Source of the DNA: an uncultured Sphingomonadaceae bacterium
Lineage (GTDB): Bacteria; Pseudomonadota; Alphaproteobacteria; Sphingomonadales; Sphingomonadaceae
Direction: 5' to 3'
NCBI GenBank assembly: GCA_947497315.1
Contig: CANMFX010000004.1
Location: 62,001-126,000 of the forward strand
DNA: 64,000 nucleotides
Shown here: positions 45,329-53,860 of the stretch, in pieces
How the letters are laid out: each line of letters starts with the position of its first letter
Numbering within the stretch: the stretch's first letter is position 1
The notes under the pieces: model-generated
Database searches by the model: none
The model's input: the letters and a program-made list of their open reading frames with translations, nothing else
Told to the model about the DNA's origin: nothing
Position numbers and translations under genes: made by a program

Positions 45329-45982
45329 ATGGTAGCAATTGAAACAATGAACAATGAAACTCCCGTCAAAAGACGGCGCCTTAGTCCAGAAAAGCGCAAG
45401 TCGTTGATCCTAGATCATACGGCAGAGATTGTTGCACGCGATGGTGTGGCAGTTTTGAGTATGGAGCTCATCGGCAAAGAAGCGGGAATTAGTAAGTCGC
45501 TCGTCTACACCTATTTTGACAGCCTGACGGAACTGCTCCGCGCGCTCCTATATCGCGAACTAAAGCGCTTGCGGCGATTGCAGGTACGGGAGGCAGAGAA
45601 AGCGAAGACTTTCGAAGACCTGGTCCGCGGCATTACACATCAATATCTCAAATATATTGAGGAACGCGGGCTAATCATTGAACGCCTCCAAACCGAACCC
45701 AGCGTATCGGGCGGCCATGATCCTACAGACTATAGCCGCGATGATGCGGTTGATTATATTGCCGATATTGTGGCCAATAATTTTGATATTCCAAAGGATG
45801 CAGCCAGGGCGGCAAGTGATATATCCTTTGGCCTGCCGGCGACTGCGGGGGCCTATTATCTGCACAGCGATATGAGCAGGGAAGAGATCGAAAACATCAC
45901 CGTCACAATGATATTGGGTTCGTTAAATGCCGTTCAGAGTGACTATAACATGAGGCAGCAACCTTTGAAGCGAAAGCCCTGA
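45329..45982 (+). CDS. TetR-family regulator (cluster paralogue A)
   Basis: 217 residues. HTH: RRLSPEKRKSLILDHTAEIV, VLSMELIGKEAGISKSLVYTYF. The C-terminal domain (RGITHQYLKYIEERGLIIERLQTEPS) is close to the protein at 60710 (RRLSPEVRKNIILDKTAELI ... THTYLKHVDETGDHIQRLMREPS). The two are paralogues and the best candidates to bind the 17-bp elements. A second ATG is at 45347. Confidence 0.85.
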   Translation: MVAIETMNNETPVKRRRLSPEKRKSLILDHTAEIVARDGVAVLSMELIGKEAGISKSLVYTYFDSLTELLRALLYRELKRLRRLQVREAEKAKTFEDLVRGITHQYLKYIEERGLIIERLQTEPSVSGGHDPTDYSRDDAVDYIADIVANNFDIPKDAARAASDISFGLPATAGAYYLHSDMSREEIENITVTMILGSLNAVQSDYNMRQQPLKRKP

Positions 45983-46016
45983 GGTCTTTGGCTAATACCG
46001 GGATCTGAGGGACGGA

Positions 46017-46805
46017 CTACAGCGGGTGGATGGAATGACCTCCATCGATGACCAGTGATTGACCAGTCATGAAGTTACTTTGCTGGGACGCCAGATAGAC
46101 GGCGATGCCCTCCATGTCTTCCAACTCCCCAACCTTACCCGAAGCAGATCGGCGCTTACATGCATCCCGGAATATTTGCGGCGTATTTAGCGACATGTCC
46201 GTCTCAATATATCCTGGCAGGATCGCGTTAACTTGAATATTTGCCTGCCCTAGTTCGATTGCCAGAGCACGTGTCAAACCGGTGACTGCCGCCTTGGTGG
46301 TTGAATAACCACTCCCCATTGGCATGCCCATTATCGCAGCAGCAGAAGAGGTTACGATCAACTTTCCGCCCTGCCCACGTTCCAGAAGATGAGCGATGAC
46401 CGGTTTATAGGTGTTCACTACACTGGTAAGGTTCATATCCACCGTCGCCGTCCACGCTTCCCCGCTCGTCTTGTGCAACATGCCCGCAGACCCCCCGCCT
46501 GCATTGGCGAAACAGCTATCCACTTTTTGAAAGCGTTGCAGCGTTGCACCAAAGGCGGCATCAACTTGCTCGGCATCGGTGACATCACAAGAAAACACCG
46601 CTGCATCGCCGCCCATATCATGCAGTTCCTTCAATGCTGCTTCATTTTTTCCCGGATTGCGACCCCAGATTGCAACAGCGGCACCTGCTTTGACCAATCC
46701 TTTGGCCATCGCCAAACCAAGGCCGCCATTGCCGCCCGTCACCAAAGCGACATGGCCGGTTAAATCGAATATAAAATCTATCCTTACGCTGAATTGGAAG
46801 AACAC
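46017..46805 (-). CDS. short-chain dehydrogenase/reductase
   Basis: About 263 residues from GTG 46805 (approximate start; the open frame reaches 46943 without a good ribosome binding site). Cofactor motif TGGNGGLG, ANAGGG, catalytic SSAAAIM...YSTTKAAV (Tyr-x3-Lys), and a C-terminal DGGHS. Classical NAD(P)-dependent oxidoreductase of alcohols/ketones, cytoplasmic. Element 3 lies 58 nt upstream of the GTG. Confidence 0.82.
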   Translation of the reverse strand: MFFQFSVRIDFIFDLTGHVALVTGGNGGLGLAMAKGLVKAGAAVAIWGRNPGKNEAALKELHDMGGDAAVFSCDVTDAEQVDAAFGATLQRFQKVDSCFANAGGGSAGMLHKTSGEAWTATVDMNLTSVVNTYKPVIAHLLERGQGGKLIVTSSAAAIMGMPMGSGYSTTKAAVTGLTRALAIELGQANIQVNAILPGYIETDMSLNTPQIFRDACKRRSASGKVGELEDMEGIAVYLASQQSNFMTGQSLVIDGGHSIHPL

Positions 46806-46862
46806 CTGATCGTCTCGTGAGCGAGTGGCCAACAAAACAAAGTATTGCGTCACTTCATTGTT

Positions 46863-46879
46863 ATTGGAAATAAAGTCAA
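46863..46879 (-). promoter_or_regulatory. 17-bp cluster element 3
   Basis: TTGACT-TTATT-TCCAAT upstream of the SDR gene. The right half is degenerate, but the outer TATTG...CAATA symmetry is kept. Confidence 0.55.
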
Positions 46880-47111
46880 TAGTGATATTGGTGATTGATA
46901 GATAAGGCATGCCCAGTCGAGATAACCAAGTGCACAAAACCATGATCCCAAACCATATCTTCTCAACACGGTTGCGGACGGCGTATCGTCATAAGCTGGA
47001 ACCGCCTGAGTTTATGCAAACCAAAATTCAAAAGATCGGGGCACACGGATGCGCGGTGGCTGGAACGCCGGCTGATCTTCAAGATAGTCCATGCCTAATC
47101 CAACAAGATTA

Positions 47112-47128
47112 TTGACTATATTTTCAAT
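47112..47128 (+). promoter_or_regulatory. 17-bp cluster element 4
   Basis: TTGACT-ATATT-TTCAAT, 40 nt before the GST start. Extends to a near-perfect 20-bp palindrome, TATTGA-N8-TCAATA. Confidence 0.6.
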
Positions 47129-47168
47129 AGAAGCTTAAACAATGGCAGCTTTAGGATGGGGGCGTAGG

Positions 47169-48002
47169 ATGTTTGGTTTAGAGACGAAAATTGTTCGTTC
47201 GATAGGTGCAAGCTTGCTGGCAATTGGCCTAGCTGCAAGCCAGACTGGGGCAAGTGCTTCAACGCCTTCAGAAAATGAGGGCGAAATGGCCACAGCTACC
47301 CCAGCGCCAGATATTACAATCTATCATCTTGAAGGCCGAAGATCAGAGCGGATCATATGGTTGATGGAGGAATTGGGCCTGCCTTATGAACTAAAATATG
47401 TTCGCGGTAACCTGATGGCATCTATGATGCAGATTCGCGCCCTCGGTCATGGCATGCCGATGGCACCAACGGTCGTCTATGGCGATGATATCATCGTAGA
47501 GTCGGGCGCTATTATTGATACAATCCTATCCCGGCATGCGCCTGGCAAACTCGTTCCTCCCATCGACAGTCGGGCTTATCCGCACCACATCAAATGGATG
47601 CATTATGCCGAAGGGTCACTGGCCGCTCGTTTGTTCAGTGATTATCGCGCTTGGCGTGTCAATCCGCCCACGCAGCGGTCTATGTTGGTCGACAGTGAAA
47701 ATGTTGTGCAATATTCCGAGGATTATCTGAAAGAAAATCCATGGTTTGGTGGTCCCGAATTTTCAGCTGCCGATATCATGATGGATTGGCCGCTTAACGT
47801 CGCGTTTAAGCTGAATTTGGTTGATTCAGCGCAGTTCCCCAATATTCAGGCATGGCAAAAGCGAATTCGGGCTCGCCCAGCCTATGCCCGGATGCGCGCA
47901 ATAGCTACGCCCGATGGAGTGATAGGCGCATTGCCACCCGTGAAGCACCCGCCATCAAACAGCCGAGCGACCACGCTACCTGGCACCAAGCCAAAAGAAT
48001 AA
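47169..48002 (+). CDS. exported glutathione-S-transferase family protein
   Basis: About 277 residues from ATG 47169 (G-rich ribosome binding site; the ATG at 47142 would leave almost no leader behind element 4). A signal-like segment (IGASLLAIGLAASQTGASAS) precedes a complete GST: ITIYHLEGRRSERIIWLMEELGLPYE, PTVVYGDDIIVESGAIID with the Ser of the glutathione site, and a helical C-terminal domain. GSTs are normally cytoplasmic. Lig-type GSTs cleave aryl ethers or isomerise; activity here unknown. Confidence 0.8.
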   Translation: MFGLETKIVRSIGASLLAIGLAASQTGASASTPSENEGEMATATPAPDITIYHLEGRRSERIIWLMEELGLPYELKYVRGNLMASMMQIRALGHGMPMAPTVVYGDDIIVESGAIIDTILSRHAPGKLVPPIDSRAYPHHIKWMHYAEGSLAARLFSDYRAWRVNPPTQRSMLVDSENVVQYSEDYLKENPWFGGPEFSAADIMMDWPLNVAFKLNLVDSAQFPNIQAWQKRIRARPAYARMRAIATPDGVIGALPPVKHPPSNSRATTLPGTKPKE

Positions 48003-48337
48003 TCGCTGCTTGTTTACTGCGACTGAGGCGCTGTCAAATTGCACGTCGCTTATGATCAACACCTTGTAAGTGATTTTCATCCGCAGATTGACCAACGTGC
48101 TACTCGGCTTTTAAGATATCCACCTGCTTCTGAGTCCAAAACAGGCACTGACTTTGAGTTTACTTCATCGCAAAGCGAGGTGGTCCTGCTAGAGCAAAAT
48201 GTAGCGGCTCAAAAACCCTTGGATCCGTTGGTTTGCGACGCACTCAGTCTGTACGTTTGGGGGCAGCTTCACTATTCGCGATATAGTCGACTAGCGAATA
48301 TAACAGCTTGCCCGCTTTATCTAAAAAAAAGCCTATA
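48003..48337. other. gap without a supported gene
   Basis: Between the GST gene and the convergent desaturase-like gene. Short open stretches on both strands show no recognisable domain or ribosome binding site. It may contain decayed coding sequence. Confidence 0.5.
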
Positions 48338-49513
48338 TTAGACATCCGCGAGCAAGTTGTTTCTAGGATTATCTGTATCCGTTGTGTGTTCGGCATTTTC
48401 GGGTGCCCAAATCTTCTGGTCCGGCAGGAACGGCGCAATATAGAGCCCGGCCATGGTCATCGGATAATTGGGCGCGGTGCCGATACCGATATTGTCGTGC
48501 GGACGCTCGCCTTTCACCTTGTGGAAAGTGCCGAACAGAATGTCGAAGAGGATGAATTCACCGCCATAATTGCTGTCGCCAACCCCTTTGTCGGGATAAT
48601 GGTGGTAGCGGTGATTGTCGCCAATCGAGAAGATATACTCCCAAAAACCAAGCTTCAGGTCAATATTAGCGTGTTGGAATATGCCGATAGTGAGCTGCAT
48701 GAGAATGGCGACCATGGCGACTTCGGCCGTGGGCTGCAGCAGTGCGTAGGGAACCGCGAAAAGGACCGCCTGCCCCACCACTTCCACCGGATGGCTACGG
48801 ATGCCATTGAGCCAGTAGAGCCGCTTGACCGAGTGATGCGCAGCGTGGAAGCGCCAGAGGAAGGGTACTTCATGAAGCGCACGGTGTAGCCAGTAGCGGA
48901 AGAAATCTTTGATCAGGATGAACAAAAACACCTGGACCAGGGCTGGCCAGTGGGACGGCCAGAGACCATGCCCATATGCCTCCATCGCTTCCACCAGCCC
49001 AACCAGCAACAGAGTCTGGATTAGATATTTGGCAAAGCCATTCCAGAACGCACCCGAGATAAACATCATCAGGTCGACCGAGGTGTCGTTACCGCCCTCC
49101 AGCCAGTTGCGGCTATAGGGCATGAGGCGTTCCAGCGGAGCAACGATCAGGCCGATGACCACTGGAATGAGCGCGAGCGTGGTGATCGATTGCAGCGAAG
49201 CACCGGCGTCGGTGGCGGCGAAACCGATGAACATCCCGGCAATCATGATCACCGGGAACAGGACATGCTGCAAAATGACCTTCAGCCGTGTGCCCTCTAA
49301 TTTGTACGACAGACCATCCAGATGCCTGAGCCCCCAGTTCATCGGGCGAACGAGCAGATAGGAAATCAACGTCTCAATCAGGTTGAGCGGAATACCGATC
49401 CATTTTTCGAGCATCCAGCCGATCCGGCTATGGGAACGCAGGTTGCGATTCTGGTAGCGGATATGAAATTCATCACTTGTGGCATGGGATGCGGACAGGG
49501 GTTTTGCGGTCAC
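48338..49513 (-). CDS. sterol desaturase / fatty acid hydroxylase family membrane protein
   Basis: 391 residues. Diiron His boxes: LHRALHE, HAAHHS, and GDNHRYHHYPD, with NGIRSHPVEVV between. Membrane helices before and around them (VLFPVIMIAGMFIGFAA, LIQTLLLVGLVEAM). It hydroxylates or desaturates a lipid, sterol or carotenoid-type substrate at the inner membrane. A weak element copy lies in the upstream gap shared with the paraoxonase-like gene. Confidence 0.88.
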   Translation of the reverse strand: MTAKPLSASHATSDEFHIRYQNRNLRSHSRIGWMLEKWIGIPLNLIETLISYLLVRPMNWGLRHLDGLSYKLEGTRLKVILQHVLFPVIMIAGMFIGFAATDAGASLQSITTLALIPVVIGLIVAPLERLMPYSRNWLEGGNDTSVDLMMFISGAFWNGFAKYLIQTLLLVGLVEAMEAYGHGLWPSHWPALVQVFLFILIKDFFRYWLHRALHEVPFLWRFHAAHHSVKRLYWLNGIRSHPVEVVGQAVLFAVPYALLQPTAEVAMVAILMQLTIGIFQHANIDLKLGFWEYIFSIGDNHRYHHYPDKGVGDSNYGGEFILFDILFGTFHKVKGERPHDNIGIGTAPNYPMTMAGLYIAPFLPDQKIWAPENAEHTTDTDNPRNNLLADV

Positions 49514-49591
49514 GATTCTGGTCCTTAATAGCCCAAATATAGGCGGTTCCGAACGAAAATATTGATAAAACGAACATGTTCATTATTCTCA

Positions 49592-49608
49592 TCTGCACGG
49601 TTAGTCAA
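49592..49608 (-). promoter_or_regulatory. weak 17-bp cluster element
   Basis: TTGACT-AACCG-TGCAGA. The first twelve bases are close to element 1 but the right half is lost. A perfect GAACATGTTC palindrome lies at 49572-49581. Confidence 0.35.
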
Positions 49609-49639
49609 CCGGCCAACATATTTTTCGAGGAAAAACAAA

Positions 49640-50716
49640 ATGTCCAATAAACTGATTGTTGTCTCAATCGTGCTCGGCCTGATCGTGTTTCAGGCTTTTC
49701 GCATTTCCACGGATGCAGGCGCGTTCGTTGAGATCAAGCCAGTTGACTATGGCCGCTGCGAAAAACTGCATGGCCCCCCGGGTTCGGAAGATATCAATGT
49801 GGACCGCATCAATCGTGTTGCCTTTATCTCGTCGGGTAATGGCCGCGAGGCATTTGAAAATTATCGCAGCGGCAAGCCTGGCCAGGTGGCAGATGGCGAC
49901 ATTTGGGTTCTTGATCTGTCCGTGGCCGATAGCCTGCCGCGCCCACTCAAAGTCAATGCCGGCAGTAAGTTTCATCCCCATGGTATCGATCTGCTCACCC
50001 TGCCCAGTGGCGCGCGGGAACTTTATGTCGTCAATCATCCGGCCCGCGACCAGCACGAAATCCTGATCTTCACGGTGAGCGCGAATCATGGTTTGACGCT
50101 TAAGCGGCGAATCCATTATCCCGAGCTCATCTCTCCGAACGACATCAAAGCGATCGACACTGACCGTTTTTTTGTAACCAACGACCATGGGAGTCCGCAG
50201 TCCTCATTCATGGCCCGCGTTGAGGAGTATCTCGGACTATCCTGGTCATCGGTCTCCTATTTCGACGGAAACAAGGGATCTTTTTTGTTGCAGGGTCTGA
50301 AAAGCGCCAACGGCATCACTGTGTCCAACGATCAGCAAACGCTATATGTCGCTGAAGCGCTGGGGCGATCCGTCAAGCGCTACCGCCGGGGAAAATCCAT
50401 CCGGCAGTGGGAGCTTGTTGACAAGATTTCCGTTGATACCGCTGTCGATAATTTGGAATGGAGCGATGATGGCCGGCTGTTATCGGGAACTCATCCCAAG
50501 ATATTTCCTTTGTTAGAGCATTTTGACGATCCGGCTGCGATTTCCCCGTCACAAGTTATCGCGATAAATGTCCAAAAACCGGAAATGACGGTCGAGACTT
50601 TGTACACGAACGACGGATCGGAACTGTCAGGATCAAGCGTTGCCACTTTGCTTGACGGTGAGCTGCTAATTGGCGCAGTTGCGGAGACGCATTTTCTGCG
50701 TTGCTCGAATGAATAG
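49640..50716 (+). CDS. paraoxonase (PON)-like lactonase/arylesterase, exported
   Basis: About 358 residues from ATG 49640 (GAGGAAA upstream). An uncleaved signal-anchor-like segment (LIVVSIVLGLIVFQAF) precedes a six-bladed propeller with the PON signatures FHPHGIDLLTLPSGARELYVVNH and SPNDIKAIDTDRFFVTNDHG, including the calcium-binding Asn-Asp. Ring-opening of a lactone in the periplasm is likely, downstream of the alcohol dehydrogenase. Substrate unknown. Confidence 0.82.
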   Translation: MSNKLIVVSIVLGLIVFQAFRISTDAGAFVEIKPVDYGRCEKLHGPPGSEDINVDRINRVAFISSGNGREAFENYRSGKPGQVADGDIWVLDLSVADSLPRPLKVNAGSKFHPHGIDLLTLPSGARELYVVNHPARDQHEILIFTVSANHGLTLKRRIHYPELISPNDIKAIDTDRFFVTNDHGSPQSSFMARVEEYLGLSWSSVSYFDGNKGSFLLQGLKSANGITVSNDQQTLYVAEALGRSVKRYRRGKSIRQWELVDKISVDTAVDNLEWSDDGRLLSGTHPKIFPLLEHFDDPAAISPSQVIAINVQKPEMTVETLYTNDGSELSGSSVATLLDGELLIGAVAETHFLRCSNE

Positions 50717-50735
50717 TTTGAAAGTCTGATTTTTT

Positions 50736-51002
50736 ATGACTCGACCCGCAATCTCTCCTGAAAAACGTGCTGAAATGCGCAGCTCTATACGCGATGCCGT
50801 CGTCAGGATAGCGCGACAAAGAGCGGGAGATTTCCGGGAACTTGATCCGCATAAGATGGCGCAGATATTCTGGGCAGCCATCCAAGGTTATCTGGCCCGT
50901 CCAATCAATCTTGATCGCTTCAAATTCGATAATGCGGAGGAATTTTCGTCAGAAATGATTGAAGAATTGATGGCGATAGTCCTGGACCTATCCCGCCCAT
51001 AG
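50736..51002 (+). pseudogene. TetR-like protein lacking its DNA-binding domain
   Basis: 88 residues. It resembles only the C-terminal domain of a TetR regulator: RSSIRDAVVRIARQRAGDFR, ELDPHKMAQIFWAAIQGYLA, MIEELMAIVL. The helix-turn-helix is absent, and the upstream sequence is the lactonase gene. No good ribosome binding site. A truncated gene is most likely, but a small ligand-binding protein cannot be excluded. Confidence 0.5.
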
Positions 51003-51087
51003 ATTTGCTACAAAAATTGGTTGAAACAGGTTGAAAACAGAACGGCCGTCGGATGGTCAGGGCCGCACAGTATTAGCGAGCCCTTTA

Positions 51088-51117
51088 GTATCCACTTTAT
51101 CCTGAAAGCCGACGTTG
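51088..51117. repeat. dispersed palindrome, loop type A, decayed
   Basis: AGTATCCACTTT-atcctg-AAAGCCGACGTTGG. It lies 86 bp after the TetR-like fragment. Several arm changes. Confidence 0.5.
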
Positions 51118-51222
51118 GCGGGAGTGACCGGTAGCGCTAATCTGGGGCAAGATTTCGATCTCGCTCAAATTTTCCCAACCAGAAGATCGGGGCTACCAAC
51201 AACGATTTCCGAACCACCTTAA

Positions 51223-51239
51223 TTGACGGTATATATAAT
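51223..51239 (+). promoter_or_regulatory. 17-bp cluster element 5
   Basis: TTGACG-GTATA-TATAAT, perfect, 74 nt before the PhyH ATG. A GTG at 51242 would start right behind it and is therefore unlikely as a start. Confidence 0.7.
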
Positions 51240-51313
51240 TAGTGCTAGAAGCGTTTGACCCGACAAACGGCTATCTGGATCGACTCCAATACCATTGTGC
51301 TTTGCATAATTTT

Positions 51314-52315
51314 ATGGCCAAAAAACAGGACGCAAAAGTGACGGAAACGATGAATGATGAAATTACGATAAGCCCATCCCCAGAAACAGCTCCTGAGAAC
51401 AACCTCGAAACCGCCGAAAGCCAGAGATATCTGGAGGAAAATAACGGGATTCGCAATCTGGAGATAAAGAAGCCCACTGATGTCGAAGGGATTGTCGCGT
51501 CATTCCGCCGCGATGGCTTCGTTCTGGTTTCAGACATCCTCAACCCGGAGCAGATTCAGTTACTGGCAAACGGCTGTGCGGAAGTTATTGACGAGATTTT
51601 GAAGCTGGACACCGACAATCTGGGCAATCGCGGTTCCGGCCGTTACTCCTTTGGTGGATCCAGTCTGACCCGCAGCCAGTTGCATCGTCCTGCGTGGCAG
51701 ATGATGCTGGAAATTCCGCAAGTTTGGACGCTGCTAGATGCGCTTTTTGAATCACCTAATTATGTCTTGCGCGCCGCGAGTGGCGATTTCTGCCTCCCAG
51801 GTACGACGGAGTACCAGCCGCTGCATTCGGACGTGAGCGAATGGAAAGTATCAGGAAAATCATGGTTCAGTTCCTACCATGATCCACGCGGTCAAATCAG
51901 CCTGCGTGATTTGCCTTGTCCCTATATTTGCGTGAATTTTCTTCCGCAGGATGTGACACGACTGAACGGGCCAACCCGTCAGATACCGGGCACGCAGAAT
52001 TCTCGAGCACCGATACCAAATCTCGAAGAAGAGCCCGAATGGATGCGCCTTAGCACGGTTTGCCCTGCGCCGGCTGGCAGTATCATGATCCGCGATGTCC
52101 GCGCCTGGCATGGTGGTACACCAAATCTATCTGGAAAAGTTCGTTCCATTCCGAATCTGGAATTTTATGCACCGTGGTTTCGGGAGCCTATGGTGCCAGG
52201 GATCGATTACAAGGGTTTCCAGAAACTCTCTAAACGGGCGCAAGGTTTTACGAGGCATCTGGTTGCGGATTCTGGCGAGGAATTGGTCACCGGCTCGACC
52301 CTGCGTGCCCCCTGA
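51314..52315 (+). CDS. phytanoyl-CoA dioxygenase (PhyH) family protein
   Basis: About 333 residues from ATG 51314. Fe(II)/2-oxoglutarate oxygenase: RDGFVLVSDILNPEQI, the His-x-Asp LHSDVSEW, distal His in VRAWHGGTPNLS and the 2-oxoglutarate Arg in GKVRSIPN. It hydroxylates an aliphatic or isoprenoid-like carbon. First gene of a pair with the aldo/keto reductase, 26 nt apart. Confidence 0.88.
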   Translation: MAKKQDAKVTETMNDEITISPSPETAPENNLETAESQRYLEENNGIRNLEIKKPTDVEGIVASFRRDGFVLVSDILNPEQIQLLANGCAEVIDEILKLDTDNLGNRGSGRYSFGGSSLTRSQLHRPAWQMMLEIPQVWTLLDALFESPNYVLRAASGDFCLPGTTEYQPLHSDVSEWKVSGKSWFSSYHDPRGQISLRDLPCPYICVNFLPQDVTRLNGPTRQIPGTQNSRAPIPNLEEEPEWMRLSTVCPAPAGSIMIRDVRAWHGGTPNLSGKVRSIPNLEFYAPWFREPMVPGIDYKGFQKLSKRAQGFTRHLVADSGEELVTGSTLRAP

Positions 52316-52341
52316 ACCATGACCGCGGAAATGGCTCATAA

Positions 52342-53307
52342 ATGAAATATCATACTCTTGGACATTCGGATCTTCGGGTCAGCAATCTGTGCCTTGGTAC
52401 CATGAATTTCGGTCCCCGGACGTCCGAGAAGGAATCGTTCGGTATTCTCAACCAGGCACTCGACGCCGGGATTAATTTTGTAGACACAGCCAACCAATAT
52501 GGCGGGCATCTGGGTGTGGGCACGACAGAGAAAATTCTGGGTAAATGGTTTGCTGAAGACAAGGCGCGGCGGGAAAAGGTCGTGTTGGCTTCAAAAGTAT
52601 ATGAACCGATGTCGGATGATCCAAAAGACCGCGGCCTGTCCGAGCGGCATATACTGGAAGCCTGTGATACGAGTCTGCAGCGGATGGGGGTAGATCATAT
52701 CGATCTCTATCAGATGCATCATATCGATCGCTCGGTTCCTCTGGAAGAAACCTGGGGTGCTATGGAGAAACTGATATCCCGAGGGAAAGTTCGATATGTC
52801 GGCACCAGCAATTTCCCCGGCTGGGCCATCGCCAAAGCCAATGAGCAGGCGCTGTCACGCAATCAGTTTCGGCTGGTTTCGGAGCAAAGCCTGTACAATT
52901 TGATCGAGCGCCGAGTGGAACTGGAGGTACTTCCCGCATGCCGTGACTATAATATGGGAGTAATTCCCTGGAGTCCCCTTGCAGGCGGCTTGCTTGCAGG
53001 GAAAGACCACAGCACTGGAGGTCGTCGCCAAAGTACAGAAGCACAAATAGCATTTGCGAAACATGCTGATCAATTGACAGACTATCAGGATTTATGTGCC
53101 GGTCTTGGATGTTCACCGAGTTCCGTCGCATTGGCCTGGTTGCTTCATCAACCAGGGGTTGCTGCTACCATTGTTGGACCCGCCACCGGCGATCAGCTCG
53201 CCTCCAACCTTGATGTACCAGATATCACATTGAGCAAAGAGGTGCTGGCAAGGATTGACGAGATATTTCCAGTACAGGGTGAAGCACCGGAGGCCTATGC
53301 CTGGTAG
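52342..53307 (+). CDS. aldo/keto reductase
   Basis: 321 residues, TIM barrel. Catalytic set: Asp/Tyr in FVDTANQYGG, Lys in VVLASKVYEP, His in YQMHHIDRS. C-terminal NADPH site VAATIVGPATGDQLASNLD. Reduces an aldehyde or ketone in the cytoplasm. The co-occurrence with a PQQ alcohol dehydrogenase recalls oxidation-reduction epimerisation pairs (DepA/DepB for deoxynivalenol); a parallel only. Confidence 0.9.
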   Translation: MKYHTLGHSDLRVSNLCLGTMNFGPRTSEKESFGILNQALDAGINFVDTANQYGGHLGVGTTEKILGKWFAEDKARREKVVLASKVYEPMSDDPKDRGLSERHILEACDTSLQRMGVDHIDLYQMHHIDRSVPLEETWGAMEKLISRGKVRYVGTSNFPGWAIAKANEQALSRNQFRLVSEQSLYNLIERRVELEVLPACRDYNMGVIPWSPLAGGLLAGKDHSTGGRRQSTEAQIAFAKHADQLTDYQDLCAGLGCSPSSVALAWLLHQPGVAATIVGPATGDQLASNLDVPDITLSKEVLARIDEIFPVQGEAPEAYAW

Positions 53308-53319
53308 GCAGCCTGCGGG

Positions 53320-53673
53320 CTATCCTGCATCGGCATTGACGATGTCGCATCTGATGATTTTGCCATCTCTCATCTTATAATCATGACCAACCGGACCATC
53401 GAACAACAATCTTTTCTCCGGCGTCCAGACTTTTTCCTGCACGACAACAAAAAAGCCCCCCTTTTTGGGTTTGACGCTTGTTACGTCAAAATGCACAATG
53501 GCGACGCCTTTTTGCTTTACCCAAGATTCTCGCAATTTTTCCAAACCCTGAACGTGAATCTTTTTGGGTTTGTTGACCCATTCGACTTGCGGATGCAAAA
53601 ATCCGGCAACGGCATCGACGTCGCGCACATTGAACTTCTCATAGAGATTGCGAGCCAATTTTTCATAATCCAC
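53320..53673 (-). CDS. SnoaL-like (NTF2 superfamily) protein
   Basis: About 117 residues. GTG 53673 behind GGAG (6 nt) is preferred to an ORF reaching 53742. LARNLYEKFNVRDVDAVAGF, LHPQVEWVNKP with the HPxVEW pattern, and a strand VVVQEKVWT then KMRDGKIIRCDIVNADAG. Possible isomerase or hydrolase in the pathway. Divergent from the MFS gene with element 6 between them. Confidence 0.75.
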   Translation of the reverse strand: MDYEKLARNLYEKFNVRDVDAVAGFLHPQVEWVNKPKKIHVQGLEKLRESWVKQKGVAIVHFDVTSVKPKKGGFFVVVQEKVWTPEKRLLFDGPVGHDYKMRDGKIIRCDIVNADAG

Positions 53674-53757
53674 GATATTCTCTCCGTCCCATTTTCTGTA
53701 CTGCCGACATTTCCGAAACACGGGTTTGACAGCTGCTGCCAACGCCTCTACTCATAG

Positions 53758-53774
53758 TTTACGGTTTATATAAT
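53758..53774 (+). promoter_or_regulatory. 17-bp cluster element 6
   Basis: TTTACG-GTTTA-TATAAT, 86 nt before the MFS start and 84 nt from the divergent SnoaL start. Identical over 17 bp to element 9. Confidence 0.7.
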
Positions 53775-53860
53775 AAGTGATGCTGCTGTCCAAGCCAATT
53801 CTCGGCAAAAGATGCAATGTCAGGAGACCGGATACATTGGGAGGGGGAAGTGGCATCGAC

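Noticed and set aside
48003-48337. Small genes on either strand in this gap
   Set aside because: Short frames without a ribosome binding site or conserved motif.
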